DNA of 64,000 nucleotides from Mesorhizobium sp. M4B.F.Ca.ET.058.02.1.1 (GCF_003952505.1 NZ_CP034450.1:434001-498000), one strand, 5' to 3'; shown: positions 36,136-45,880, counted from the first letter of the stretch. Notes: generated by a model not told the origin, from the sequence alone. Made by a program: numbers and translations.

Positions 36136-37110
36136 TCAGGCCAGAACGGTCTGCAGGCGGGTCAGTTCGTTTATCTGCGCCATCGTCGCCTGGTAGCCGA
36201 GGCGGATCGCCTCGTCGGCGCGATGGAATTCGGTCAGGCCAATATGGCTGAGCTTGGGCTGCAGCGACATATCGGGCGGATCGCCGGCGAGCCTGGCGCG
36301 CGAGATCCGGTCCTGGATGATGTTGAAGGCTTCGACCATGACGCCGGTGATGCCGAGCCGCGTCTGGTGCGACTGGTGCACACTGTCGGCCCTGCCGGGT
36401 CCCGGCGCGTCCTTTTCAATGACCAGTTCACCGGCGCTGTGCTTGATGACGGCGGCGCGGCCGAACAGGTCATAGTGGAGGTTGACCGCCACGACGAGCG
36501 GCTGCTCGTAGGCGCGGCAAACCGAAACCGGCACCGGGTTGACCAGCGCGCCGTCGACCAGAATGCGGCCGTTGCAATTCACCGGCTCGAACACGCCGGG
36601 CAGCGCGTAGGAGGCGCGCATAGCCGTGATCAGCGAGCCCTTGGACAGCCAGATCTCGTGGCCGGTGCGGATTTCCGAGGTGACGGCGACGAAGGGCTTC
36701 GACAAATCCTCGAAGCGGATGCCGGCCAGATGCTCGCGCAGCCTTGCGTCGAGCTTCATGCCGCCGAACAGGCCGCTGCCGCGCAGGTTGAGATCGAGGA
36801 GGCCGAAGATGCGACGCTTGGTCAGGCTGCGGGCGAATTCCTCCAACTCGTCCATCTTGCCGGCCAGGTAGCAGCCGCCAACCAGCGCGCCGATCGAGGT
36901 GCCGGCGATCATCGACACTTCGATGCCGGCCTCGTCAAGCGCGCGCAGCACGCCTATATGGGCCCAGCCGCGCGCGCAGCCACCGCCGAGTGCCAGCGAA
37001 ATACCCGTCTTCTTGCCAGGCTTCTGATCGGATGCGCCGCCGGACGAGGAGGGGCCATTGGCCTCTCGAACGTCTGGTCTGCCACGTAATGACGCCCATT
37101 CGAGCATCAT
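36136..37110 (-). CDS. Patatin-like phospholipase
   Basis: The 324-residue protein has the patatin fold: oxyanion loop GGGCARGWAHIG, nucleophile Ser in AGTSIGALVG, and catalytic Asp in VDGALVNPVPV. It should act as a lipid acyl hydrolase on the cytosolic side; no signal peptide is present. Two ATGs (37110 and 37107) follow GGGGAG; the second has better spacing. It resembles the RssA/NTE-type bacterial patatins rather than secreted ExoU toxins. It converges with recJ, 21 bp away. Confidence 0.9.
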   Translation of the reverse strand: MMLEWASLRGRPDVREANGPSSSGGASDQKPGKKTGISLALGGGCARGWAHIGVLRALDEAGIEVSMIAGTSIGALVGGCYLAGKMDELEEFARSLTKRRIFGLLDLNLRGSGLFGGMKLDARLREHLAGIRFEDLSKPFVAVTSEIRTGHEIWLSKGSLITAMRASYALPGVFEPVNCNGRILVDGALVNPVPVSVCRAYEQPLVVAVNLHYDLFGRAAVIKHSAGELVIEKDAPGPGRADSVHQSHQTRLGITGVMVEAFNIIQDRISRARLAGDPPDMSLQPKLSHIGLTEFHRADEAIRLGYQATMAQINELTRLQTVLA

Positions 37111-37192
37111 AATCTCCCCTTATCCCACATCCTTTCTACAGCAAGGATGTTTGAGAATAGTGAATATTAGTGGTTTGTGAATATTGAATGGT

Positions 37193-37651
37193 TCACACCG
37201 GCTTCCGATACGTCTGTTCCGTATCGAACAGCGGCCTGCTGCCATCGTCGGCAAGCGTTGCCTTACCGTCGATCAGCCCCACCGTCCGATAAAAGCAGGA
37301 ACGTCGACCGGTGTGACAAGTTGCGTCGTGGCCCAACACTTTCACGCGAAGCCATATCGAATCCTGGTCACAATCCGTGAGCATCTCTACGACGGTCTGG
37401 ACATTGCCCGAGGTCTCGCCCTTCTTCCACAGCGCGTTACGCGAGCGCGACCAATAGTGGGCGATGCCGGTCTCCAGCGTCAGCGCCAGGGCCTCAGCAT
37501 TCATGTGCGCCACCATCAGCAGCTTGCCGTCCTCGGCGTCGGTGACGACCGCGGTGACGAGGCCGGCCGCATCGAAGCGCGGGCAGAAGGCGGTGCCTTC
37601 CTCCAGTGCTTTCTTGTCCGAGGGAGCTTTCGGGAATTCCAGTGCCGACAT
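37193..37651 (-). CDS. hisI: Phosphoribosyl-AMP cyclohydrolase
   Basis: This roughly 152-residue enzyme opens the purine ring of phosphoribosyl-AMP in histidine synthesis. It shows VAHMNAEAL, the magnesium-binding DCDQDS motif and the zinc cysteines in [15 protein letters not shown]. It is a stand-alone HisI with no HisE domain. ATG at 37651 follows AAGGA and an overlapping GTG. It lies 36 bp downstream of folE on the same strand, a pairing common in Rhizobiales. Confidence 0.96.
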   Translation of the reverse strand: MSALEFPKAPSDKKALEEGTAFCPRFDAAGLVTAVVTDAEDGKLLMVAHMNAEALALTLETGIAHYWSRSRNALWKKGETSGNVQTVVEMLTDCDQDSIWLRVKVLGHDATCHTGRRSCFYRTVGLIDGKATLADDGSRPLFDTEQTYRKPV

Positions 37652-37687
37652 CACCGGTCCTTGTCTTGGATGGCCGGCGAGGGCCGC

Positions 37688-38323
37688 TCAGGCCCCGCCG
37701 CCGCGCACCATGGTGACGAAGCGGACCTGCTCCTCGGGCGTGTCCTTGAAGACGCCGGTGAAGGTCGAGGTCAGCGTGGTGGAGCCCTGCTTGCGGATGC
37801 CGCGCATGGCCATGCACATATGCTCGGCCTCGATCATGACGGCGACGCCGCGCGGATTGAGCACGTCCTGGATGACGCCGGCGATCTGCGCCGTCATCGC
37901 TTCCTGGGTCTGCAGGCGATGGGCGAAGATGTCGACGACGCGGGCGATCTTGGAGAGGCCGACGACCTTGCCGTCGGGCAGATAGCCGACATGCGCCTTG
38001 CCGATGATCGGCACCATGTGGTGTTCGCAATGCGAGTGGAAGGTAATGTCCTTGACCAGCACGAGGTCGTCATAGCCGGCGACTTCCTCAAAGGTGCGGC
38101 CAAGTTCGTCGGCCGGGCACATGTCGTAGCCGTTGAACATTTCGCGAAACGCCTTGGTGACGCGCTTCGGCGTGTCGATCAGGCCCTCGCGGTCCGGATT
38201 GTCACCGGTCCAGCGCAACAGCGTGCGCACGGCCGCCTCGACTTCGGCTTCGCTCGGCCGGTCGGTGACGGGCTTTTCCATATAGGCGGAAGGGGGCATG
38301 AATTTCTTGATGACGGCATCCAT
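37688..38323 (-). CDS. folE: GTP cyclohydrolase I
   Basis: This 211-residue enzyme converts GTP to dihydroneopterin triphosphate, the first step to folate. Zinc ligands are in [12 protein letters not shown] and [10 protein letters not shown], and the conserved [20 protein letters not shown] segment is intact. The frame is open back to 38431, but the ATG at 38323 has GGGAGACG at the right distance. It is the first gene of the folE-hisI pair. Confidence 0.97.
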   Translation of the reverse strand: MDAVIKKFMPPSAYMEKPVTDRPSEAEVEAAVRTLLRWTGDNPDREGLIDTPKRVTKAFREMFNGYDMCPADELGRTFEEVAGYDDLVLVKDITFHSHCEHHMVPIIGKAHVGYLPDGKVVGLSKIARVVDIFAHRLQTQEAMTAQIAGVIQDVLNPRGVAVMIEAEHMCMAMRGIRKQGSTTLTSTFTGVFKDTPEEQVRFVTMVRGGGA

Positions 38324-38565
38324 AAAGGCGTCTCCCGTAGTTCCTCTCTCAGGAGGAACGAGTTGAACGGACCACGACCTTTCGGGTGTTAGAAACTCGC
38401 CCGGTTTCCAGCCCGTAAGCGGCGTGAACAAATTTGGGCACTGACGGCGGCGCTTGGTTGCCTTGTCGATGCCCGACTGCCAGCATTATATATGGTCGTG
38501 CCGAGCGAATGAAAGACGCATCAGCGGCAAACCCTGTTCGTTGGGCGGCGACAGATTGGAAAAAA

Positions 38566-39012
38566 ATGATCGACGACGTCTACAATGCGAAAATCCTGGG
38601 CTTCGCCGGAAACATCGGGCGCGTCGGTCGGCTTGACCACCCCGACGCGACGGCGCGCGCGCATTCCAAACTGTGCGGTTCGACCGTCACCGTCGACCTG
38701 AAGATGGACGGCGACGTCGTCACCGATTTCGCGCATGACGTGAAGGCCTGCGCGCTCGGCCAGGCCTCGTCCTCGATCATGGCCCAGAATGTCGTCGGCG
38801 CGCACGCGGATGAGTTGCGCGCTGTGCGCGAAACCATGCTGAAGATGTTGAAGGAAAACGGCGCGCCGCCTGAAGGCCGTTTCGCCGACCTCAAATTCCT
38901 TGAGCCGGTGCGCGACTACAAGGCGCGCCATGCCTCGACCATGCTGACCTTCGATGCTGTGGTCGACGCCATCGGCCAGATCGAGAGGAAACGCGCCGGG
39001 CAGGCGGCTTAA
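38566..39012 (+). CDS. Fe-S cluster assembly scaffold-like protein (IscU/NifU-N fold) with two cysteines
   Basis: This 148-residue protein matches an alphaproteobacterial IscU-like family, with the opening MIDDVYNAKILGFAGNI. The first two ligand cysteines are in SKLCGST and VKACALGQASSS. The third, normally in a KxHCS context, is Ala here (YKARHAST). The frame extends upstream to 38434, but the family start is at 38566. It follows the divergent folE-hisI pair. Cluster binding would need another ligand, so a chaperone or SufU-like zinc role is possible. Confidence 0.82.
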   Translation: MIDDVYNAKILGFAGNIGRVGRLDHPDATARAHSKLCGSTVTVDLKMDGDVVTDFAHDVKACALGQASSSIMAQNVVGAHADELRAVRETMLKMLKENGAPPEGRFADLKFLEPVRDYKARHASTMLTFDAVVDAIGQIERKRAGQAA

Positions 39013-39020
39013 GGATCGGG

Positions 39021-39926
39021 CTAGGCAGTTCTTCCGGTCACGGCGAACTCGCTTCTGATCCAGTCGGCGAACGCCTTGGCGGGTTCCGGCAGATCCCGCA
39101 AGCTCCTGGCCACCAGCCAATAGGCGCCGGAAGCAACATCGATGTCGAACGGCTTTATCAAAGTGCCTGACGCGAGTTCCTCGCCGATCTGCAAAAGATC
39201 GCCGAGCGCCACGCCGTGGCCGAGCAACGCTGCCTGCTTGGAAAGTGAGATGTCTGCCAGCATCGGACCCCGCGCGGGTACCGCGTCGGCGGGCACGCCG
39301 GCGGCCTGGAACCAGCGCGCCCAACCCTGGCGGTTCTCCTCGTGCAGCAGCGTGTAGTGGCGAAGGTCGATCGGCTTTTCCAGGGGAGGGCCCGATGCCA
39401 GCAGCCCTGGCGACAGCACCGGTGAATCGACAGTCGAGGCCAGGCGCTCGGCTTCGGTGCGCGGCCATGACGTGGCGTGCGCGCTGAAACGCAAGGCGAG
39501 TTCGGGCTGGTCGCTGCGGAACTCGATCGGCCGTACATCGACTTCCAGCGACACGTCGATGTCGGGCCGCAATTGGCGAAAGCGATTGAGCCGCGGGACC
39601 AGCCATACAGCGGCTAGCGATGGTTCAACGCTGACGCGGACCACCGATTGCGCCGGCGATGCCACCAGATCCGAAAGCACCCGGTCGATGTCGTCGAAGC
39701 TTCTGACCAATTGGTCGAGCAACCGTTGCCCCGCATCCGTCAGTTCGACCCGCCGATGCAGGCGGTGAAACAACGGCTGGCGCAGGAAAGTCTCGAGCTC
39801 GCGGATCTGCCGGCTGATCGCCGCCTGAGAGACATAAAGCTCCTCCGCTGCGCGGCTGAAGCTCAAATGTCGCCCGGCCGTCTCGAAGCTCCTGAGCGCT
39901 GTCAGTGGCAGCCGTCCTCGTTTCAT
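39021..39926 (-). CDS. LysR-family transcriptional regulator, GcvA-like
   Basis: This 301-residue regulator has a winged-helix domain at about 5-65 (LTALRSFETAGRHLSF, then AAEELYVSQAAISRQIRELE) and a periplasmic-binding-like effector domain. It belongs to the GcvA/AmpR branch. The frame is open to 40190, but the ATG at 39926 begins the standard N-terminus. A palindrome just upstream fits a LysR site, and a divergent small ORF follows. The inducer is unknown. Confidence 0.9.
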   Translation of the reverse strand: MKRGRLPLTALRSFETAGRHLSFSRAAEELYVSQAAISRQIRELETFLRQPLFHRLHRRVELTDAGQRLLDQLVRSFDDIDRVLSDLVASPAQSVVRVSVEPSLAAVWLVPRLNRFRQLRPDIDVSLEVDVRPIEFRSDQPELALRFSAHATSWPRTEAERLASTVDSPVLSPGLLASGPPLEKPIDLRHYTLLHEENRQGWARWFQAAGVPADAVPARGPMLADISLSKQAALLGHGVALGDLLQIGEELASGTLIKPFDIDVASGAYWLVARSLRDLPEPAKAFADWIRSEFAVTGRTA

Positions 39927-39931
39927 TTCGC

Positions 39932-39946
39932 ATAACCTCAGGTTAT
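39932..39946. promoter_or_regulatory. LysR-type palindromic operator
   Basis: ATAACC-TCA-GGTTAT is a perfect 6-bp inverted repeat with T-N11-A form, the hallmark of LysR-family binding sites. It lies 6 bases before the regulator start and 74 bp before a divergent ORF, suited to autorepression and divergent activation. Confidence 0.5.
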
Positions 39947-40019
39947 CCGAGGAGGAAATTATACTCGTTTGAGGAGGAAGGCCAGCGGTAGTCCAATCGA
40001 TGCTCAAAGGAGCACTGCG

Positions 40020-40178
40020 ATGAACCAGCTTCTGGACATTCTCAACGAGGTCATGCGGATCGCAACATTCCAGTGGCATGGCGCAGCCACGCCGAACCGC
40101 CACCATGATCGCAGCGATCTTCCCTCTCACCATGCCCAGTGGACCGACCGGCATCCTGTCCGCCGCTCGAGGTCGTGA
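40020..40178 (+). CDS. Possible 52-residue protein divergent from the LysR gene
   Basis: The frame starts MNQLLDILNEVMRIATFQWH behind AAAGGAG at 8 bases, a strong ribosome binding site. The C-terminal half is rich in His, Arg and Asp and less gene-like. It faces the LysR gene with the palindrome between them, the usual place for a LysR target. It could be a small regulated protein or the remnant of a longer gene; the family is not recognised. Confidence 0.4.
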   Translation: MNQLLDILNEVMRIATFQWHGAATPNRHHDRSDLPSHHAQWTDRHPVRRSRS

Positions 40179-40245
40179 GGCAAAGACCATTGCGTTCCCG
40201 GCGCGAAGCCCACATCTATCGCGCAGTGAAACAGGCTGCGGAGAG

Positions 40246-40620
40246 ATGAGCGACTATCCTGGATATACGCACGGCGCCGGGCCGACCCGGCGCGGGCGCA
40301 ACTGGCCGGGACCTTGGCGCAAGACGCCGGGCCGCGTCTTCGGCACGTCGCTCGTCCGTCTCTATCAATTGACGCTGTCCGGCTTCGTCGGCAATTCCTG
40401 CCGGCATTTGCCGACCTGCTCCGAATACGCGCATGAGGCGATCGCGCGCCACGGCCTGTGGGCCGGCGGCTGGATGGGGTTTTTCCGGGTGTTGCGCTGC
40501 GGCCCGTTCGGAACACACGGCATCGACCTCGTGCCCGAGACGCTCGCCAAGCGCTACGTATGGTTCATGCCGTGGCGCTATCGGCAGATCGGCAGGAAGC
40601 GCGGCAATCCCGAAGCCTGA
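40246..40620 (+). CDS. yidD: Membrane protein insertion efficiency factor YidD
   Basis: This 124-residue protein carries the YidD signature: a hydrophobic N-terminal segment (LVRLYQLTLSGFVGN) and SCRHLPTCSEYAHEAIARHG, then GWMGFFRVLRCGPFGTHG. YidD helps YidC insert inner-membrane proteins. Many rhizobia encode it next to an IscU-like gene as here. It has an N-terminal extension compared with the shortest YidDs. The start at 40246 has GGAGAG very close, so the exact start is not sure. Confidence 0.92.
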   Translation: MSDYPGYTHGAGPTRRGRNWPGPWRKTPGRVFGTSLVRLYQLTLSGFVGNSCRHLPTCSEYAHEAIARHGLWAGGWMGFFRVLRCGPFGTHGIDLVPETLAKRYVWFMPWRYRQIGRKRGNPEA

Positions 40621-40766
40621 GCGCCCGCCAAGGAGCGGCGGCCAAAGCTTCCTTAACGATTTGGTTAGGTTAACCGCATGTTGCTGTGAACTCGCGCATT
40701 TGAGACAAAATCGAGACAAGAGGCTTGGATAAATACGCTCCTGCCGCCCTTCAGGAGAGAAACGTC

Positions 40767-41585
40767 ATGCGCCAGATAGACCGCCTTCCGTTCGTTTTTG
40801 CCATCGTTCTCTTCCTGCTGGCCTGGCTGCTCGGGTTCCCGATGCGCGCACAGTCGGCGCCGCTCGGCGATATCGAATGCACGCTGATCCAGGATGCGGC
40901 GAGCGGCGACACACTCTATCGCGACGGTGCCTGCGACCAACGCTTCAGCCCGGCCTCTACCTTCAAGCTGCCGCTGGCGCTGATCGGCTTTGACGCCGGC
41001 ATCCTCGCCGACGAACACGCGCCGAACTGGGACTACAAGCCCGAGTTCAACGCGGTGAAGCGCGACCGGAAGACGGTCGATCCGACGATCTGGGAGAGAG
41101 ACTCGGTCCTGTGGTATTCGCGCGAGATTACCCGCCGGCTCGGCGCTGAAAGATTTGCCGGCTATGTGTCGAAATTCGGCTACGGCAACGCTGATGTCAC
41201 CGGCGATGCCGGCAAGAACGACGGCCTCACTCATTCCTGGGTGAACTCCTCGCTGGAGATATCGCCTGTCGAGCAAACCGCCTTCCTGCGCCGGCTGCTG
41301 GCCGGCAAGATGCCGGTTTCTGCCAAGGCGCATCAGATGGCGGAAGCGATCGTCCCGAGCTTCCAGGCAGGGAACTGGGCAGTGCAGGGCAAGACCGGCA
41401 GCACAAGGCTTGGCAATGGCGGCAAGGACATGCGCTCGCTCGGCTGGTTCGTCGGCTGGGCTGAAAAAGGCGAGCGCCGGATCGTCTTTGCCCGGTTGGT
41501 CGTCGGCACCAACCGCACCGACATGCCCAAGGGCTTGAAGACGCGCGCGGCGTTCTTGAAAGAGCTGCCCGGCTTGATCAAATAG
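40767..41585 (+). CDS. Class D (OXA-type) beta-lactamase
   Basis: The 272-residue protein has a signal peptide and all class D catalytic motifs: active-site Ser64 in ASTFK, Ser113 in SVL, YGN at 139-141, Trp in [10 protein letters not shown], and KTG at 209-211 followed by WFVGW. It should be a periplasmic serine hydrolase of beta-lactams. The middle motif is S-V-L rather than the more usual S-x-V. The ATG at 40767 follows AGGAG. Chromosomal class D enzymes occur in several rhizobia; spectrum cannot be told from sequence. No mobile-element signature flanks it. Confidence 0.88.
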   Translation: MRQIDRLPFVFAIVLFLLAWLLGFPMRAQSAPLGDIECTLIQDAASGDTLYRDGACDQRFSPASTFKLPLALIGFDAGILADEHAPNWDYKPEFNAVKRDRKTVDPTIWERDSVLWYSREITRRLGAERFAGYVSKFGYGNADVTGDAGKNDGLTHSWVNSSLEISPVEQTAFLRRLLAGKMPVSAKAHQMAEAIVPSFQAGNWAVQGKTGSTRLGNGGKDMRSLGWFVGWAEKGERRIVFARLVVGTNRTDMPKGLKTRAAFLKELPGLIK

Positions 41586-41659
41586 GCGGAACGAGCGCTT
41601 TACGGCGCTGAAATCTACCCATAAAAGACTGCCGCCGCCGGACGCATCCGGCTTCTTGC

Positions 41660-41696
41660 GCATGCTCCAACCACTGCACTTTGGGCGACATGCATT
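41660..41696. repeat. Diverged copy of the intergenic palindrome before thrS
   Basis: GCATG...CATGC ends and the core CTGCACTTTGGGCGACATGC match the right half of the 2187-2233 element with small changes. It lies 43 bp upstream of thrS. It is probably a decayed copy of the same family. Confidence 0.5.
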
Positions 41697-41738
41697 TCAC
41701 CACCCGCGCTCGTTTGCGGGACTGGATAGGAGAACTCT

Positions 41739-43715
41739 ATGCTGAATTCCGTTTCCCTGACATTTCCCGACGGCTCCGTCCGCGACTACGACGCGGCGAT
41801 GACCGGCGCCGGCCTTGCCGAATCGATCTCGAAGTCGCTGGCCAAAAAGGCGGTGGCCTATGCCATCGACGGCACCGTGCGCGACCTTTCCGATCCGCTC
41901 GGCAAGCCCGGCAAGGTCGAGATCATCACCCGCGAGGATCCGCGGGCGCTGGAACTGATCCGGCACGACGCCGCGCACGTGCTGGCGGAAGCCGTGCAGG
42001 AACTGTGGCCGGGAACGCAGGTGACCATCGGGCCGGTGATCGAGAACGGATTCTACTACGACTTCGCCCGCAACGAGCCGTTCACGCCGGACGATTTCCC
42101 GGTGATCGAGAAGAAGATGCGCGAGATCATCCAGCGCAACAAGCCGTTCAGCAAGGAAGTCTGGTCGCGCGAGAAGGCGAAGAAAGTGTTTGCCGACAAG
42201 GGCGAGCGCTACAAGCTGGAACTGATCGACGCCATTCCGGACGACCAGGACCTGAAGATCTACGCGCAGGGCGACTGGTTCGACCTCTGCCGCGGTCCGC
42301 ACATGGCCTCGACCGGGCAGATCGGCAATGCCTTCAAGCTGATGAAGGTCGCCGGCGCCTATTGGCGTGGTGACTCGAACAACCCGATGCTGACGCGCAT
42401 CTACGGCACCGCCTGGGCCGACCAGGCGCAGCTCGACGCCTACCAGACGATGCTGGAGGAGGCCGAGAAACGCGATCACCGCAAGCTCGGCCGCGAGATG
42501 GACCTGTTCCATTTCCAGGAAGAGGGACCCGGCGTCGTCTTCTGGCATGCCAAGGGCTGGAAGATGTTCCAGAACCTGGTCAACTACATGCGCCGACGCC
42601 TCGACGAGCAGGGCTATCAGGAGGTCAACGCACCGCAGGTTCTGGACAAGAGCCTGTGGGAGACATCGGGCCACTGGGGCTGGTATCGCGACGCCATGTT
42701 CAAGGTGACGGTGGCCGGCGACGACACCGACGACGACCGGGTGTTCGCACTGAAACCGATGAACTGCCCCGGCCACGTGCAGATCTTCAAGCATGGGTTG
42801 AAGTCTTACCGCGATCTGCCCGTCAAGCTTGCGGAATTCGGCAATGTGCATCGCTACGAACCTTCGGGCGCGCTGCACGGGCTGATGCGCGTGCGCGGCT
42901 TCACGCAGGACGATGCGCATATCTTCTGCACCGAGGAGCAGCTTGCGGCGGAGTGCCTGCGCATCAACGACCTGATCCTGTCGACCTATGCCGACTTCGG
43001 CTTCGACGAGATCAGCGTGAAGCTGTCGACGCGGCCGGACAAGCGCGTCGGCACGGACGAGGCCTGGGACCATGCCGAGGAGATCATGAGCGGCGTGCTG
43101 GAAACGATCCGCACACGGTCAGGCAACCGCATCAAGACCTCGATCAACCCGGGCGAGGGTGCGTTCTACGGCCCGAAATTCGAATATGTGCTGAAGGACG
43201 CCATCGGCCGCGAATGGCAGTGCGGCACCACGCAGGTCGACTTCAACCTGCCGGAGCGTTTCGGCGCCTTCTACATCGGATCGGATTCGGAAAAGAAGCA
43301 ACCGGTGATGGTGCATCGCGCCATCTGCGGCTCGATGGAGCGGTTCCTCGGCATCCTGATCGAGAACTATTCCGGCCATTTCCCGCTGTGGTTCGCGCCG
43401 CTGCAGGTGGTGGTCGCCACGATCACATCCGATGCCGACGACTATGCGAATGAGGTGGTGGCCAAACTCAAGGCCGCCGGGCTTCTGGCGGAAGCGGATC
43501 TGCGCAACGAGAAGATCAACTACAAGGTCCGCGAGCATTCGCTGGCCAAGGTCCCCGTCATTCTCGTGTGCGGCAAGCGCGAAGCTGAGGAGCAGACGGT
43601 CAACGTCCGCCGGTTGGGGTCGCGCGACCAGGAATCGCTCGGCCTGGCCGAGGCGATCGCACAATTGAGCGAGGAAGCGATAACGCCGGATCGCAGGCGC
43701 AAACGCGCTGCCTGA
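41739..43715 (+). CDS. thrS: Threonyl-tRNA synthetase
   Basis: The 658-residue class II synthetase has an N-terminal TGS domain (about 1-65), the editing domain with [14 protein letters not shown], the catalytic core with motif 2 ([21 protein letters not shown]) and motif 3 ([20 protein letters not shown]), zinc ligand Cys in MNCPGHVQ, and a C-terminal anticodon-binding domain. Length is normal. AGGAG precedes the ATG. No T-box is seen, as expected in alphaproteobacteria. A terminator follows. Confidence 0.98.
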   Translation: MLNSVSLTFPDGSVRDYDAAMTGAGLAESISKSLAKKAVAYAIDGTVRDLSDPLGKPGKVEIITREDPRALELIRHDAAHVLAEAVQELWPGTQVTIGPVIENGFYYDFARNEPFTPDDFPVIEKKMREIIQRNKPFSKEVWSREKAKKVFADKGERYKLELIDAIPDDQDLKIYAQGDWFDLCRGPHMASTGQIGNAFKLMKVAGAYWRGDSNNPMLTRIYGTAWADQAQLDAYQTMLEEAEKRDHRKLGREMDLFHFQEEGPGVVFWHAKGWKMFQNLVNYMRRRLDEQGYQEVNAPQVLDKSLWETSGHWGWYRDAMFKVTVAGDDTDDDRVFALKPMNCPGHVQIFKHGLKSYRDLPVKLAEFGNVHRYEPSGALHGLMRVRGFTQDDAHIFCTEEQLAAECLRINDLILSTYADFGFDEISVKLSTRPDKRVGTDEAWDHAEEIMSGVLETIRTRSGNRIKTSINPGEGAFYGPKFEYVLKDAIGREWQCGTTQVDFNLPERFGAFYIGSDSEKKQPVMVHRAICGSMERFLGILIENYSGHFPLWFAPLQVVVATITSDADDYANEVVAKLKAAGLLAEADLRNEKINYKVREHSLAKVPVILVCGKREAEEQTVNVRRLGSRDQESLGLAEAIAQLSEEAITPDRRRKRAA

Positions 43716-43736
43716 ATCCGCACATTCCCGATGGCT

Positions 43737-43764
43737 TGGCGGTGGAGCGATCCACCGCCATTTT
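43737..43764 (+). terminator. Rho-independent terminator of thrS
   Basis: A 10-bp perfect stem (TGGCGGTGGA with TCCACCGCCA), a GCGA tetraloop and a following TTTT lie 22 bases after the thrS stop. Confidence 0.75.
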
Positions 43765-43800
43765 CACATGGCTGTCACGCCAAAGCTGTAACGAGCCGCG

Positions 43801-44739
43801 ATGCTCAAGCTGAAACTGCGGGAAAGACCGTTTCCCGAGCTTTCCTACGCCAACCCGCATCAGCCGGCGCTGACGCGCTGGTTCATCCATTCCGTCGAGG
43901 GCCTGTCCGGCCGCGACCGTTTTGCCGCGCTCTATGATTTCTGGCGGCGCCAGGTGGCGCCGAGCGGCGAGCGCGTGTTCAGCCGCATGCTGGAGCTCAT
44001 TGACGTCAAGGTCCGGAACGCCGCTCCATGGCCGCCGGCGATGCTGCCCGACACGCCGCTGGTGATCGTCGCCAACCATCCGTTCGGCATCGGCGACGGT
44101 ATCGCCGTGCTTTCGCTGGCCGAGCAGCTCGGACGGCCGTTCCGCGTCATGATCCACAAGGACCTGCTCAAGATCCGCGAGATGGAACCCTACTCGCTGC
44201 CGATCGACTTCTCCGAAACCAAGGAAGCGGTGAAGAACAACATGGCGGTGCGCCATGAGGCGGTGCGGCTGTTGAAGGAAGGTGTCACGATCATCGTCTT
44301 CCCGGCCGGCGGCGTCGCCACCGCGCCGAAAGGATTTGGCCTGGCGCGCGACCTGCCTTGGAAGATATTTCCGGCCCGGCTGATCCAGGACGCCAGGGCT
44401 TCCGTCATCCCGATGCATTTTTCCGGCCAGAACGGACGGCTGTTCCATCTGGTCAGCGGTCCAATGAACATGGCCGAGCGCGAGGGCCGGGTGGCGAAGT
44501 TCGTCGGCAGGGCGTCGCTGACGCTGCGCACCTCGCTGCTCATTCGTGAATTCGCGCGGTTGTCCGGCAAGGCCATAGACGTGCGCGTCGGCGACATCCT
44601 GACCTGGGACGAGTTGGAGCCGCTGCGCGACCGCAAGGCGCTGCTCGATCGGCTCCATCGCGGCGTCTTCGACCTGGCGCCTGCCGCGCCGCGCGGCCGG
44701 GCGCAATTCCTGCCGCGCCGCATGCGCAAGGCGGCCTGA
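43801..44739 (+). CDS. Lysophospholipid acyltransferase family protein
   Basis: This 312-residue protein belongs to the PlsC-like acyltransferases: catalytic block ANHPFGIGDGIAVL (His and Asp five residues apart, as in the hemolysin-type branch), the FPAGGVATAP glycerolipid-binding block and a middle FRVMIHKDLLKI region. It would transfer an acyl chain to a lipid at the inner membrane. A role in ornithine-lipid synthesis is possible, since OlsA-type enzymes lie in this superfamily, but nothing nearby shows it. It starts 86 bp after thrS. Confidence 0.85.
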   Translation: MLKLKLRERPFPELSYANPHQPALTRWFIHSVEGLSGRDRFAALYDFWRRQVAPSGERVFSRMLELIDVKVRNAAPWPPAMLPDTPLVIVANHPFGIGDGIAVLSLAEQLGRPFRVMIHKDLLKIREMEPYSLPIDFSETKEAVKNNMAVRHEAVRLLKEGVTIIVFPAGGVATAPKGFGLARDLPWKIFPARLIQDARASVIPMHFSGQNGRLFHLVSGPMNMAEREGRVAKFVGRASLTLRTSLLIREFARLSGKAIDVRVGDILTWDELEPLRDRKALLDRLHRGVFDLAPAAPRGRAQFLPRRMRKAA

Positions 44740-44751
44740 CGGGCAGGTTGA

Positions 44752-45716
44752 TCAGTCCGCGCCTTCCTCGGGATCGATCGCCGAAGCCTCTGTGGCGAGA
44801 ACCTCGATCTCCTGGTTCTGGCCGGCGACGACGGTGAAATCCTTCTGGTAGATGCGGTCGCGGTTCTTGGCGATAATGGTGTAGTCGCCTTCGGCCAGCA
44901 CCATCGAGGCGAAGGCGCCGACAGTTTCCTTGATCGGGTCGCCGGATTCGTTGAGCAGCGACCAGGAAGTGTCGGCGATCGCTTCGCCGCCGGCCTCGCG
45001 CACCAGCTTCATCGTCATCTCGGCGGCGCGGTGCTCGACGGTCGCTTCGGTCAGCTTGCCGGCCTCGACACGGATGTCGGAGCGGATGACCGCATTCACC
45101 GAACCATAGGTGGAGACGACATGGTAGGTGCCGGCATTCAACCGCACCACTGCGTTCGGCTCGACATCGGGGACGATCAGGGCGCGGTCGCCATTGGCCT
45201 CGACCTTGTCCTCGTAGATCGAGAACCGCAGCTTCTTCGGCGGTATGTGCACGCCCCCGACAGCACGGCGTCGAGCTTGAGGCCACCGGCGTCGAGCACC
45301 AGGCTTTCGCGCTTGGCCTCCTTGCCCACGGTGATGCGCTTGGTGGCGCCGGCCCGCCCATAGGAAGCATGGACAAGATAGCTGCCTGGCTCCAGCTGGA
45401 ACACGGCGGTGCCGCCATGCGCCGAAGCCACCATCGGCAGCTTGCCGTCGCTGGCCGGCTCGGGCTTGAAGACCCGCCAGACGATGCCGCGGGTGATGTC
45501 GTTGCCCTTGTCCGTCAGTTGCGCCGAGAGCGTGATGGCGCCGCCGCCGCTCAAGGCCAGCGATGTCTCGCCTTTCGGCGTCGCGTAGCTGGAAATCCCC
45601 GGCAGCTTCAGATTGCTGATGCCGTCCGCGTTCTGCGCCACGGCCGACGAAACCGGCGCCATGAACAGCGCCGCCGCCAGCCAGACCAGGAAAAGACGCA
45701 GTGTCCCCTCAAACAT
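44752..45716 (-). CDS. Secreted beta-rich repeat protein, broken by an apparent 1-base deletion
   Basis: The N-terminal part has a signal peptide (MFEGTLRLFLVWLAAALFMA, cleavage after VAQ) and repeated beta-type stretches (GTAVFQLEPGSYLVHASYG; LNAGTYHVVSTYG; LAEGDYTIIAKN) of about 100 residues each, like carboxypeptidase-regulatory/PEGA-type folds. The frame is lost in the C5 run at 45254-45258; adding one base rejoins LDAVLSGG to VHIPPKKLRFSIYED and gives about 321 residues. The family is uncharacterised. The gene is convergent with the acyltransferase. Confidence 0.6.
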
Positions 45717-45880
45717 GCCTTGCGTTGAAGCCCAAGGCGGTGGCAATTTCAAGGCCTGAGAGTCCCAATCCCGTTCCGCAGGGCTCTTGCCATCCGGCGC
45801 GAAGCGCCAATGCCCGAGCCGCCCGAATTTCCCACAGGCGCGCTTCAGCCCAAAACCGAACTTCCAGGAGACTTGCGCCC

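Noticed and set aside
41586-41738. Leader RNA or T-box before thrS
   Set aside because: The leader holds a decayed repeat only; T-boxes are a feature of Gram-positive bacteria and no specifier hairpin is seen.
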